NCBI GenBank assembly: GCA_025462885.1
Contig: JAOAPN010000013.1
Coordinates: 186,001 to 250,000, forward strand
Source: Acidobacteriaceae bacterium
Lineage (GTDB): Bacteria; Acidobacteriota; Terriglobia; Terriglobales; Acidobacteriaceae
Length of the DNA stretch: 64,000 nt
Reading direction: 5' to 3'
How positions within the stretch are numbered: the stretch's first letter is position 1; each line of letters starts with the position of its first letter. The notes beneath the pieces are model-generated. The model saw only the letters and a program-made list of their open reading frames with translations, was not told where the DNA came from and did no database searches. A program made the translations under genes and the position numbers. Shown piece by piece: positions 17,468-27,600 of the stretch.

Positions 17468-20400
17468 TTAGAAGTTGAATTTCCCGGCGAGTTGGAAGAT
17501 GCGAGGATCGGCTGCGCCAGTCGCATTCCCGAATGTTCCTGAGTTGAGGGCAGTCGTGAAGGTATTGAAGTTGGGATGATTTAAGATGTTGAATCCTTCC
17601 ATGCGAAGCTGGAAGTTGAGCCTCTCGTAGACCGGAAAGGTGCGACTGACCGAGAGATCGACGTTGTAGAAGTTCGGCTGCCGGAAAGCATTGCGGCTCA
17701 GGTTGCCGTATATTCCAACAGCATTCTGTGAGAAGGCTGTCTTGCTGATATAGCCCAGGTTCGCCGTGCGCTGGATCTTATTTCCGGTATAGACGGGGAC
17801 ACCCGTAACGAGATCCGGCCGGTCAAGACCGATACCAGTACGCGAGTTGTCGAGGCCAGAGGTTACGTTGAGTGGTAGGCCGGAGAGAATGCGAATGAGC
17901 GGAGCGGCTTGCCAGTTATTGACCAATCCACCCTTCCAGCCGTGCAGCGAGCTGAAGTGGGATGAGGCGACCAGGGTGGTATTGAAGATGTGCCGAACGT
18001 CAAAGCCGCAGGGGCCACGGTCGAGTCTTGGGCTGGTGGTGTGCTCGACCGAAGGCAAAGTTACGTCACCGGGGTTGTCGACGACTGCCAGACACTTAGA
18101 CCAGGTGTAGTTGCCCAGGAAGCTGAAGTTGTTCGACATACGATGCTGAATGGCAGCGATAACGCCGTTGTAGCTCGTCGTTCCTCCATCACTGATCAGG
18201 GTCAGGGTGGGGCTGTAACCCTGGCCTTGAACGTTGTTCTTCAGGGTAAGAGGAGTGCGGTTGTTTGGATTGCCTGTGGTGGAGCAAGCTGTACCGTTAG
18301 GGCCAGGAGCGGTTGCCAGGGCACCGCAGGAACCTGGGCCGGTCCAAACGCCGGGGATATAGATCGCCGCGTTGGGGCCAGCACCGATCCACTGGTGAGC
18401 CTGTTGGTTACCGAGGTAGTTGAGGGAGAACATCCAGCCGTTGCCGAGATCCTGCTGAACGCTAGCGTTCCACTGGTAGAGCACGGGAGTCTGCATCTTC
18501 TTCTGTAGCAGCACCCAGAGGGTGTTAGTGGGGAATACGGAGGAGGCGTTGGGCGGATAAACGCCGGGGAAGGGGTTTCCGCCAGGGTAAGTGCTCCACG
18601 GGCTGTCGAACGACGTCTGGGTGGTCAGGTCGATCTCGTTGACGAAGGGAGGGTTGGATGCGACGCGCTGCGACATGTAGAGGGAAGGTGAGTCGTACAT
18701 CAGGGCGCCACCTACGCGGAAGACGGTCTTGCCGTTTCCGAATGGATCCATAGTGATACCCATGCGAGGCGAGATGTTCATGTACTGGTTGCTGGTGAAA
18801 GATTTTGGCACGCCGGCGTCACCGTAGTAGAAAGCTCCGGCGGGTGCATTGGGGAATCGAACCGAGTGCTGGCCGGCGTCGAAGGCGGCCTGGTCGAATG
18901 TGGCGCCGCGTCCGAATTTGTCGGTCTGGTAGAGGTTCGGCTCCCAACGAACGCCGTAGTTGACGGTTAGCTTCTGAGTCATGTGCCAGGTGTCCTGCGC
19001 ATAGATACCAAATATAGACTGGCGGTAAGTGGTGTCCTGTGCGCGGCTCTGACCGAAGGCGGGCGTTGTTCCGAAGCTGGTCATCTGACCGGTCAAGAAG
19101 TCGGCCAATGTTTCACCGGATGCCTGACCGCCAAAGGAAAAACTTCCGTTGAAGAGATATCCAGCGCGGGTGTTGTCGCCAGTACGGATGAACTCGCCTC
19201 CGAACGCGATCTGGTGCTTGCCCACGAGCCAGTCGATGTCATCGGAGAAGTCTTCGGTATTGACGTTGAAGTATCCGGGAGAGCAGGTTCCGCAGCCGGT
19301 GTTAAAGCCACCGGACATTTGTATGCGAAGGTCGACCGGCGTGTAGTTGTAGATATTGATGCCAAGTTTGCCGGCATTGATACCGCCTGACGTTGGCCCA
19401 CGATTGTTGCGGCGGCGGGAGTAGGTCCCGTGGAAGGTGTTGACCAAGTGCGGGGTGAGGATAAAAGTGTCGCCAAGGGTGAAGCTCTGGACACGCTCAT
19501 CGTTACCGGCCGTCGTTGTCAGCAGAAGGTTGGTGGGCGAATAGTAGTTGGGAGCAACATAGTTGGTGAGATAGTAGCGTCCAAAGAGGCTGTGGCGTTG
19601 GCTCCATGTGAAGTCGACGCGACCGATATATTGGTCTTCGGTATTGTTGCCCGGAAGAGCGACGTTGACCCGACCGACAGAGTCAATCTGGGACAAAGGC
19701 AGGTACGGTAGGAGTGCCTTGGCTGCTGCGCTGAACTCCGAGGGGCTGATTTTACGGCTGGGAATAGCAACGCCGGTGAGAGGGTCCTTGAAGGCAGCAC
19801 TGGTCCTTGCGCAATTGCCGGTGGTTGGCATCTGGCTGAAGTCACCGCTGAGCATCGCAGGTGTGGGCAGGCAATAGCCAGTCGCATTGCCTACCTTCTT
19901 CTCGCGTGTCCCCTGGTAGCCGCCGAAGACGAACAGCTTGTCGGTGATGATTTTGCCGCCGATTGTTCCGCCGAACTGGCTCCGCTTGACTGTGTCCTTC
20001 GCGGTGGAGAAGAAGTTGGTGGCGTTGACAATGTTATTGCGCAGGAACTCGAAGGCCGTTCCGTGCCACTGGTTGCTGCCGGAGTTTGTGACGACGTTGA
20101 CGAGCGATCCGGGATGGACACCGTTGCGGGCCGGCAGTGAGTTCGACTCGACCGAGAACTCGTGCAGTGCGTCGGGGAAGGGGAAGGGCAGGTTGACGTT
20201 GGTGAAGTTGTCGGTGTGGTAGCCGCCGTCGAGCACGTAGTTGTTGTAGTTGCCCTGGCTTCCGGCAACGGCGATAACGACGGAGGAAGCGTAGTTCTTG
20301 GACCCGACCATGTCGCCGTTGATGCTAGAGGCGGAGATGGCACCGCCGGAGATGAGGACGAGCTGAGTTGCCTGTCGTCCGTTGAGTGGCAGTTCGGTGA

Positions 20401-20866
20401 TGCGTTTCTGGTCGATGACCTGCTTGAAGGTGCTCGATTCTGTTTCCAGTGCGGTGCCGGTGGCCTGGACCTCGATGACCTGATCGGTCGCATTTCCGAC
20501 AGTGAGAGAGGCGTTGATTTCGACGTTGTTACCGACTTCGAGTACGCCACGCTGGGTGAATCCGCGGAAGCCGGGCGCGGTGACAGCGACCGTATAGGGG
20601 CCGACAGGAATGTTGGGCAAACTGTAGTTGCCTGAGCCTGAGGTGGTGGAGGTGCGGCTTGATCCTGTCTCGGTGCTGGTGAAGACCACCTTGGCGTTAG
20701 GCACGACGGCACCGGTGGCATCGGTTACAGTTCCCTGGATGCTGGCCGTACCGGCGGTCTGTGCGGATGCAGTGTGGAGCATCCCTGGAAGTGGGAGGGT
20801 GGCGGAGAAGGCCACCCATAAAAAGAGCTTGCGGAGACGGCCGCCTGAAAGTTGAATCGACATCAT
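17468..20866 (-). CDS. Oar-type TonB-dependent receptor with carboxypeptidase-regulatory-like N-terminus
   Basis: 1132 residues. A signal peptide (about 1-36, ending SAQ) precedes a carboxypeptidase-regulatory-like Ig domain (about 40-125: SIQGTVTDATGAVVPNAKV), a plug domain (VDQKRITELPLNGRQ) and a long outer-membrane beta-barrel ending in phenylalanine (GKFNF). This is the expanded acidobacterial receptor family, thought to import large organic ligands or act in surface functions; the ligand is unknown. GAGGA lies just before the two consecutive ATG codons. A hairpin terminator follows the gene. Confidence 0.92.
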   Translation of the reverse strand: MMSIQLSGGRLRKLFLWVAFSATLPLPGMLHTASAQTAGTASIQGTVTDATGAVVPNAKVVFTSTETGSSRTSTTSGSGNYSLPNIPVGPYTVAVTAPGFRGFTQRGVLEVGNNVEINASLTVGNATDQVIEVQATGTALETESSTFKQVIDQKRITELPLNGRQATQLVLISGGAISASSINGDMVGSKNYASSVVIAVAGSQGNYNNYVLDGGYHTDNFTNVNLPFPFPDALHEFSVESNSLPARNGVHPGSLVNVVTNSGSNQWHGTAFEFLRNNIVNATNFFSTAKDTVKRSQFGGTIGGKIITDKLFVFGGYQGTREKKVGNATGYCLPTPAMLSGDFSQMPTTGNCARTSAAFKDPLTGVAIPSRKISPSEFSAAAKALLPYLPLSQIDSVGRVNVALPGNNTEDQYIGRVDFTWSQRHSLFGRYYLTNYVAPNYYSPTNLLLTTTAGNDERVQSFTLGDTFILTPHLVNTFHGTYSRRRNNRGPTSGGINAGKLGINIYNYTPVDLRIQMSGGFNTGCGTCSPGYFNVNTEDFSDDIDWLVGKHQIAFGGEFIRTGDNTRAGYLFNGSFSFGGQASGETLADFLTGQMTSFGTTPAFGQSRAQDTTYRQSIFGIYAQDTWHMTQKLTVNYGVRWEPNLYQTDKFGRGATFDQAAFDAGQHSVRFPNAPAGAFYYGDAGVPKSFTSNQYMNISPRMGITMDPFGNGKTVFRVGGALMYDSPSLYMSQRVASNPPFVNEIDLTTQTSFDSPWSTYPGGNPFPGVYPPNASSVFPTNTLWVLLQKKMQTPVLYQWNASVQQDLGNGWMFSLNYLGNQQAHQWIGAGPNAAIYIPGVWTGPGSCGALATAPGPNGTACSTTGNPNNRTPLTLKNNVQGQGYSPTLTLISDGGTTSYNGVIAAIQHRMSNNFSFLGNYTWSKCLAVVDNPGDVTLPSVEHTTSPRLDRGPCGFDVRHIFNTTLVASSHFSSLHGWKGGLVNNWQAAPLIRILSGLPLNVTSGLDNSRTGIGLDRPDLVTGVPVYTGNKIQRTANLGYISKTAFSQNAVGIYGNLSRNAFRQPNFYNVDLSVSRTFPVYERLNFQLRMEGFNILNHPNFNTFTTALNSGTFGNATGAADPRIFQLAGKFNF

Positions 20867-21136
20867 AGAGTCCTCGTAGTTTCTTGGTTGCAGGGGCCAT
20901 TCCGATTCTCAGAACGGAGAAAGTGGCATGACCAATGCGGCGTGGACTATATGGATTCTTGAGAGGCGCTGTCAATAGGAATTCAGTTTCCCGAGCGGAA
21001 TGAATCGAGCGGATAACGACTAGCCCCAAAACGGAACGCCGTGGTGGGACCGACAGAGATTGTCATCGCTCAGGGTGGCGTCGCTCCGCTTGTTGGTTCG
21101 CATTCCCTCACGTCGATGAGGAATCGCAGCTTTGAG

Positions 21137-22024
21137 TCAGCGGCGGGCGAGGGCAGTGCGGGGGATGTGCTGCAGATCGTGCAGGAAAGAGAGGTCCTTC
21201 CAGTCGGCCAGCAGGTCTCGGATCGCATCCTGCTGGCCGTATCCGAACTCCAGGGCGAGCAGGCCGCCGGGGCTGAGTGCTTCGTACGCCTGGGGGATGA
21301 GGCGGGCGTAAAGATCGAGACCCGTGGGGCCGGCGAACAGCGCCGTGTGGGGTTCGTGATCGCGGACCTGGGGGTGAAGCTTAGCGAGGTCGGTCGTGGG
21401 GATGTAAGGCGGGTTGGAGAGGATGGCGTCGAAGCCCTGGCCGGTCACGGCAGCGAGCAGGTCAGAGTGCAGAAAGTCGATGCGGTCCGCGACGTGGTTC
21501 GCTTCGGCGTTGCGCCGGGCCACGGAAAGGGCTTCGGGCGAGAGATCGAGGGCGGTCACGCGGGCTTGGGGCAGATGGTGCGCGATTGCGACGGCGATAG
21601 CGCCGGAGCCGGTACCGATATCGGCGATGCGGAGGGGCTGGTCCCGGGGAAGGAGCTTCAGGGCTGCTTCCACCAGCAGCTCGGTCTCCGGGCGCGGGAT
21701 CAGGACGGCGGGCGTCACCTCGAAGGCGAGGCCGTAGAACTCCTGGGTACCGGTGATGTATTGGATCGGCTCGCTAGCGGCACGGCGCGAGATGCTCTCC
21801 CAGAAGAGGGATTGCTCTTCTTCCGTGAGGACGCGATTTGGGTCTGAAAAGATCCGGCTGCGGTCGATGCGGAGATGGTGCAGCAGAAGGAGTTCCGCGT
21901 CGCGCGCGGCGTACTCCCTGAGGCCTTCGCTCTCTGTCAGGAAAGACGTTGCGGCGGTCAGGGCCTCGCGGAGGGTTATGGCAGCATGGCTTCGCCTGGA
22001 CTCTTCGATGCTTCGATCCCTCAT
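21137..22024 (-). CDS. prmC: peptide chain release factor N5-glutamine methyltransferase
   Basis: 295 residues. It methylates the glutamine of the GGQ motif in RF1/RF2, improving translation termination. The SAM-binding motif GTGSG is at 137-141 and the catalytic NPPY is at 204-207, followed by IPTTDL, a family signature. An N-terminal helical domain and the linker strand PVLIPRPETE (about 105-114) match PrmC/HemK. It stands alone here, not next to prfA. A palindrome at 22120-22148 separates it from the PEP-CTERM gene upstream on the same strand. Confidence 0.94.
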   Translation of the reverse strand: MRDRSIEESRRSHAAITLREALTAATSFLTESEGLREYAARDAELLLLHHLRIDRSRIFSDPNRVLTEEEQSLFWESISRRAASEPIQYITGTQEFYGLAFEVTPAVLIPRPETELLVEAALKLLPRDQPLRIADIGTGSGAIAVAIAHHLPQARVTALDLSPEALSVARRNAEANHVADRIDFLHSDLLAAVTGQGFDAILSNPPYIPTTDLAKLHPQVRDHEPHTALFAGPTGLDLYARLIPQAYEALSPGGLLALEFGYGQQDAIRDLLADWKDLSFLHDLQHIPRTALARR

Positions 22025-22119
22025 ACTCCCGCCCTCCTTTCCTTAGGTAAATCATTCCATTGCAAAGGCTTGGTCGAGAACGCCCGAGAACTGGATCTTT
22101 ATGCGGACGGTACTTAAAC

Positions 22120-22148
22120 GGAGAATCCGGCGCTTGGCCGGATTCTCC
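22120..22148. terminator. hairpin between PEP-CTERM gene and prmC
   Basis: A 12-bp perfect stem (22120-22131 with 22137-22148) has a 5-base loop. The minus-strand tail GTTTAAG is only moderately U-rich. The position, 53 bases after the minus-strand PEP-CTERM stop and 96 bases before prmC, fits a terminator. Confidence 0.65.
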
Positions 22149-22200
22149 TACAAACTACGTGAAGCAAGTGTAGCAGTGACGTTATGGATTGCAGAAAAGG

Positions 22201-22956
22201 CTACTTCTTGAAGCGCGCGCGGACATAACCACCCAGGCTGACGAAGCCGGTTGCCATCAGGGCCAGCGAACCGGGCTCCGGCACGGGTGAGGGTGGGTCG
22301 CAGTTGGAGTTGGAGGTGACGGAGACGCCGTCCAAAAGCGACATGGGGGGTACGCCGCTGGGGGTTCCGATGGCGAGGAAGGAGAGAACTTCGCTGGAGC
22401 CGGTTGCGGTGAAGGTGAGGGTCTCGTGATACCAGCCGGTGAAGCCGTGGCTGCTGTCATTGAGCACTTCGGTGTAGAGGCTCTGGCCGCCGAGGCTCAC
22501 TTTGAGCTGCTCGGTGGTTGCACCATCGAAGCCGGACTGCTGGGCTCCAGCGAAGTAGAAGGAGACCGTAACCAGGTCGCCGGCGTTGAAACCGGTCAGA
22601 GTCTGGGATACGGGTGCCTGACCGTAGGCTCCGTCCAGGGCGAGGAAGTTGCCGCCATCCGGGCTCACCGTGAAATTATTGTGAGAGGTCCAGAGTCCGA
22701 CGTTGCCGTACTGACCATCCACGCCGGAGGTAGCGGAAGCGACGCCCGTGTAGACAAAGTTGTAGCCATCAGTGGTCCAGCCGGTGACATTGGTGTTGTA
22801 ACCGAGCTGGCCGCCACCGTGGGTAGTGGAGGAGAAGCTGCCGTTGACTACGTTAATGGTATCGGCGCTGGCGAAAGAGGTGATTGCGGCGGTGGCGAGG
22901 ACAGCAAGGGCCAGGGTGCGACCGTGGCGGAGGACGTTCAGCAGAGAGACGTTCAT
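22201..22956 (-). CDS. PEP-CTERM sorting domain protein, second copy type
   Basis: 251 residues. A signal peptide (about 1-31, ending SFASA) precedes a beta-sandwich-like body (NGSFSSTTHGGGQLGYNTNV..., with later FLALDGAYGQAPVSQTLTGF) resembling carbohydrate-binding-type folds in other PEP-CTERM proteins. The sorting tail has PEP at 226-228, a hydrophobic stretch and basic end (RARFKK). It is presumably exported and handled by an exosortase encoded elsewhere. It is unrelated in its body to the PEP-CTERM protein at 6207. Confidence 0.85.
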   Translation of the reverse strand: MNVSLLNVLRHGRTLALAVLATAAITSFASADTINVVNGSFSSTTHGGGQLGYNTNVTGWTTDGYNFVYTGVASATSGVDGQYGNVGLWTSHNNFTVSPDGGNFLALDGAYGQAPVSQTLTGFNAGDLVTVSFYFAGAQQSGFDGATTEQLKVSLGGQSLYTEVLNDSSHGFTGWYHETLTFTATGSSEVLSFLAIGTPSGVPPMSLLDGVSVTSNSNCDPPSPVPEPGSLALMATGFVSLGGYVRARFKK

Positions 22957-23351
22957 AGTGACAGAATTCCTTAGAGTTGATTTGTTTGCCGCACCTTACC
23001 CCGTTGCCGGATTTGGCCCACCGTCGGAAGGATAAAAATAGAGGCTTTTTTTATCGGTAATACAACCAATACGCTGTGAGGTTAGCAACTGAAGGGCCAT
23101 CTGCAAATCTCCGCTCCTATTCAAGGAAATAGGCGATTTTGAGATCTCGGTGGCGATGTGTCCCAAAAGCAAGGAGCATAAAAGCCCAAAATATTCCCAA
23201 AAAGAGAAATGTTTTGCACATTCGATTTTTCTAAGGAGTTGAGCGCAGGTTTCCGGCCGGGGTGAACCTGGATGATCTCCCACTCCTTGCACGCGGGAAG
23301 TTCCAAGTCATTATCGGGTCAGGAGTCTGCAACTCTTGCTCTGGATTGAGT
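22957..23351. other. gene-free gap upstream of the second PEP-CTERM gene
   Basis: 395 bases, AT-richer than the surroundings between about 23030 and 23240, with A/T runs near 23030-23060. It must hold the promoter of the minus-strand PEP-CTERM gene. A short open frame on the minus strand (22996-23292) has no ribosome-binding site and no recognisable product. Confidence 0.5.
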
Positions 23352-24299
23352 TTAGAGGTGATTCGGTGGTGGGTGGCCTGGAGGAGGATCGACCTCTGGT
23401 CTTCCGATGGGCTCGGAGAGGGGTGCATCAGACTGGTCCGATGGAGGCATCACCGGTGTGGAGTTCTTGCGCCAGAGCACAAACGGGTCAACCAATTGAC
23501 CGAGGAGGATCGGGGAGAGAGGCTGGTCGATGCCATAGGTCCTGGGCTGGCTGTCGGGCGGGAGATGGAGGGTGCCGAACAGGCGGTCGATCACCGGAAG
23601 CATGGGGGAGTAGTTCTTATTAATGACCGACGGGTTGTCGTTGGCGTGATGCCAGTGATGGAAGGCGGGGGTGGCGACGAGCCATTCCAACGGCCCAAAG
23701 CGCCATCGGACGTTGGCATGGATAAAGAATCCCCAGACGGTGCCGAGCAGGACGATCAGGACGGGAATGAGACTTCCGCTTCCTCCGACCGGTGAGGCCA
23801 GACCCAGGATGTAGAGGGGTACCAGGCCGCAGAGCCGGGTGAAGACCATATCAACGGGGTGGGCGCGGGTGTTGATGAGGTAGTCGATGTGCTCGGCGCT
23901 GTGATGGATGGCGTGGAAGCGCCAGAGCAGCGGAATCTCGTGACTCCAGCGATGGCCCCAGTAGAAGCCGACCTCGCCTACGAGGAAGGACGCTGCGACG
24001 CGCAGCCACACAGGCCACGCTGCAATCACAGCGAAGAAGCCACCAGGGATGAAGCGATGGACGCCCCAGGCCAGCAGGGCGAGCGGGAAGCTGAGAAGGA
24101 TGCTGGGAACCAGACTGCTGATGAAGTAGTAGCCGAGATCGGTAAGGATGGCCTTGCGGAAGATCCTTTTAGGGTGCAGGGCAAAAAGGCGCTCAAGAGG
24201 AGTGAAGATCGCGGCGAGGAGCACCAGCCAGATGCAAAGACGGAGTATCTGGAGCGCGTGCGCAGACCAGCGCGGATCGAGAGAAGAAAGGGCTTCCAT
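23352..24299 (-). CDS. sterol desaturase/fatty acid hydroxylase family membrane protein
   Basis: 315 residues. Four or more hydrophobic segments frame the di-iron histidine clusters: HRWSH (116-120), HAIHH (129-133) and HHWHH (214-218). This pattern defines the fatty acid hydroxylase superfamily (integral membrane, O2-dependent). Possible substrates include lipids, hopanoids or carotenoids. The C-terminus is proline-rich (PPPGHPPPNHL). The start codon has a weak upstream ribosome-binding site, so it could be shifted. Confidence 0.85.
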   Translation of the reverse strand: MEALSSLDPRWSAHALQILRLCIWLVLLAAIFTPLERLFALHPKRIFRKAILTDLGYYFISSLVPSILLSFPLALLAWGVHRFIPGGFFAVIAAWPVWLRVAASFLVGEVGFYWGHRWSHEIPLLWRFHAIHHSAEHIDYLINTRAHPVDMVFTRLCGLVPLYILGLASPVGGSGSLIPVLIVLLGTVWGFFIHANVRWRFGPLEWLVATPAFHHWHHANDNPSVINKNYSPMLPVIDRLFGTLHLPPDSQPRTYGIDQPLSPILLGQLVDPFVLWRKNSTPVMPPSDQSDAPLSEPIGRPEVDPPPGHPPPNHL

Positions 24300-24678
24300 G
24301 CAATTGCCTGTTTTTTCGCTGCTGGGCTGAGGGTACAGCGCCAGTTTAGCGTGAGACGCGGCGAGGACCTCTACAACAATAGGGGGAAGGAGCGACCCGC
24401 GCGTCTGAATGTTGCATCGAGTGCGGCTACTCCCCGTGGGCTTCAGGATTGTAGGCAGTGCTTCGATATGCTAGATTCTAAGGGTGTTAGGGGGGAATTC
24501 GGTCTTAGGCGGCTTCGTTCCTCTTCTTGCCGGGCTGTTTGCTCTACTTGTTGCTCATGCTTGAGCAAAAGTTGCCGATAAGCAGACTGAAGCCAGTTTC
24601 AGTAGTTGCAGGACGCTGATTTTCGGACAGCGTGATGTTGTTGGTCAGTGGAATTATCGCGCCCGAGCTGAGCATTTT
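24300..24678. other. gene-free divergent promoter region
   Basis: 379 bases between divergent genes. No coding signal is seen. A perfect inverted repeat TTGCTCA-TGCT-TGAGCAA lies at 24551-24568, a possible operator. Otherwise nothing recognisable. Confidence 0.4.
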
Positions 24679-27600
24679 ATGGGTCTGACCCGTGGTTGGA
24701 TGGAACGAGTTGGCGGTGGCGTCTGCGCGCGGCGCGGATTGCGGAGTATTGCGGTTGGGCTGGTTGGGGTCGGCTTGCTCTGCGGGGCCTGGGTGGGTCG
24801 AGCCGGGGGGCAGACGATTCCTTCTCTTTCTATTGTCATTGAACCCCATGATGCGGCTGGGTTTGTGGGCAGCGGTGAGGGGTCGACACCGGTGCGTCGA
24901 GCTCGCAGGTTTCTGGCTGGACGGACTGTGTACTCCGAGGGCCTATCGCTTGAAGGACAGGCGGTTGGGCAGGCCCTGGCTCTGGCTCGGGCGCAGCATG
25001 CAGCGCTGATGGCTGGACAGGCTGAACAGATACAGGCGACGGCGAGTTCCTCCGGATTGGTGGGGTTGAAGATGTCTGCTCGGGCGGTGACGGACGGAGT
25101 GTTGCCCTCGGTTGGGGCGCGGCTGACGCGGTTGGACGCGGCCTGGCAGGCGGTAGGGCCGGCGTCGGTTGTGACCGCTGCCTACGGAAAGGTGAGCGGT
25201 CGGGTGACGTCGGTCGCGATCGATCCGGCGGATGCTACCGGCAATACGGTCTTCGTCGGTACGACCGGCGGAGGCGTGTGGAAGTCGACCAACGCAGCGG
25301 GGGCCGCGAGCGCGGTGCGGTTTGTACCGCTGACCGATACGCTGCCGGTGTTCAGTGCGAGTGCGGGGACATCCGCCGTCGCGTCCCTTAGTATCGGGGC
25401 GCTGAGTGTGCAGCGCGGAGTGGTGCTGGCGGGGACGGGTGATCCGAATGACGCGACGGACTCCTACTACGGAGGCGGAGTGTTGCGTTCGGACGATGGG
25501 GGATCGACCTGGACGCTGGTGCAGGGATCGGTGGATGGAGCGGCGGGGAACCATAGCTTCGTCGGGTTAGGATTCGCGGGGTTTGCGTGGAGTTCGGCGT
25601 CGCCGGACCTGGTGGTGGCGGCCGTCTCGGACGCGGTTGAGGGCGAGATCGTCAATGCGGTTGATGGAGCGCATGCGTTCCGTGGGCTGTACTACTCGGC
25701 GGACGCGGGGGTGACGTGGCATATGGCGGTCGTGACGGACCGGAGCGGAACCGTGCAGAGTCCGGCGGTGCAGATCGGAGGCGGCTTTGCCGCGACCTCG
25801 GTGGTGTGGAACCCGGTGCGACGGCGGTTTTACGCGGCGCTGCGGTACCGCGGGTACTACGAATCGGCTGATGGGGCGAACTGGACCCGCCTGGCCGCGC
25901 AGCCGGGTACGGGGCTCGCAGCTACGGCTTGCCTCTCGGGGTTCGCGACCTGTCCGATCTTTCGCGGGGCGCTGGCGGTGGAGCCGGTGACGGGCGACCT
26001 CTTTGCGCTCACGGTGGATGGAAGCAATGGCGATCAGGGGTTGTGGCAGGACGTTTGTGCGGGCGATGGGACAGCGTGTGCCGCCGCGGTCGCCTTCAGC
26101 AAGAGGCTGGGCGGGACGGCGCTGGAGCAGGGGAGTGGGAGCGCGATCGTCTGGCAAGGGGATTACAACCTGGCGCTGGCGGCGGTGCGCTCGGGGACGG
26201 ACACGCTGGTCTACGTGGGGACGGTGGATGTGTACCGGTGCTCGCTGGCGGCGGGATGTGTGTTGCGCAATACGACCAATGCGCTGAATGGCTGCGCTGC
26301 GGCGGCGAAGGTCGCTCCAGCGCAACATGCGATTGCGGTTCTGGCGGGGGGAGGAGTGGGCGGGGTCGCGCCGCTGCTATTTGCAGGAAACGATGGCGGA
26401 CTCTGGCGGTCGCCGGATGGAATCGATCCGCGGTCGGCGGTGTGTTCGGCGGACGATGCGACCCATTTTGAGAACTTGAATGGCGGTCTGGGGTCGCTGG
26501 CGGAGGTGGTCCGGTTTGCGCAGGACCCGACCGATACCGGAACGTTGCTGGCAGGGCTGGGGGCGAACGGAACGGCGGCTACGGGAACGGCCACCACGGG
26601 TGAAGGCTGGACGCAGCTCTCGGCTGGAGAGGGTGGAGGCGTGGCGATCGATCCTGCCAATCCCGCCAACTGGTATGTGTCCACGGGAGCGGGGGTCAAC
26701 GTGAAGGCCTGCTCGAAGGGGTCTGGGTGTAGCGCGGCGGATTTCGCTGGAACTCCGAACGTCGGCGCGTCGCAGGTCGGCGGGGATGCCTCGTTGATCG
26801 ACGCGGCGTGGACGCTGGACCCGCTGGTTCCGGGCGAGCTGCTGGTAGGGACGTGCCGGGTATGGCGCGGGCCGGTTGCCGGGGGATCTTTATGGTCGTC
26901 GTCGAACAGCATCAGCGCGATGTTCGGCGCTACTTTGCCGTTGTGCGGCGCGGCGAGCAACATGGTGCGCTCGCTGGCGGCAGGTGGGCCAGGAAGCAGC
27001 GCGGTCAGCGCGCAAAACGCTGGCGCTACCATGCTGTACGCGGGAATGGCTGGCGCAGTGGATGGTGGAGGAAGCCTGGGCGGCCACGTCTTCGCTACGC
27101 CGGCTGGTGGCACTGGGAGTTCGGCGACGGTGTGGCTGGATTCTGCTACTTCGTCCGTTACAAATGACGTTGCGAATGTGAAGCGGTTCAATCCCGGTGG
27201 CTTCGATATCTCCGCGTTGACCGTCGATAGCCACGATGCGACCGGAAAGACGGTCTATGCGACTGTGATGGGTTTTACCAGCCTCACGCTCACCGTACCG
27301 CATGTGTACCGTTCAGTGGATGGCGGAAGAAACTGGCTGAATATAAGTGGCAACCTGCCGAACGCTCCGGCGAATGATGTGGTGGTGGACCCGAACGACG
27401 CGAATACGGTCTACGTCGCGATGGATACCGGGGTGTATGTAACGACTCAGGTTACGATTTGCACCACTACGAACTGCTGGAGCGTCTATGGGACAGGACT
27501 TCCGAACGCTCCCGCCATTCAACTTGCGGTGGCTGCGGGAATGTCTGCCGGTGCAGGCCAGACGGGGCAGCTCCGGGTAGGGACGTACGGACGTGGCATC

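Noticed and set aside
22990..23020. Possible sigma-54 promoter (GG-N10-GC) for the PEP-CTERM gene
   Set aside because: Only the invariant dinucleotides fit; flanking consensus is poor, so I do not call it.
22996..23292. Small minus-strand open frame upstream of the PEP-CTERM gene
   Set aside because: AT-rich non-coding composition, no start signal, product without similarity recognisable to me.
25567..26328. Long antisense open frame opposite the propeller gene
   Set aside because: Arg/His/Pro-rich composition typical of a GC-rich shadow frame; no ribosome-binding site or family.
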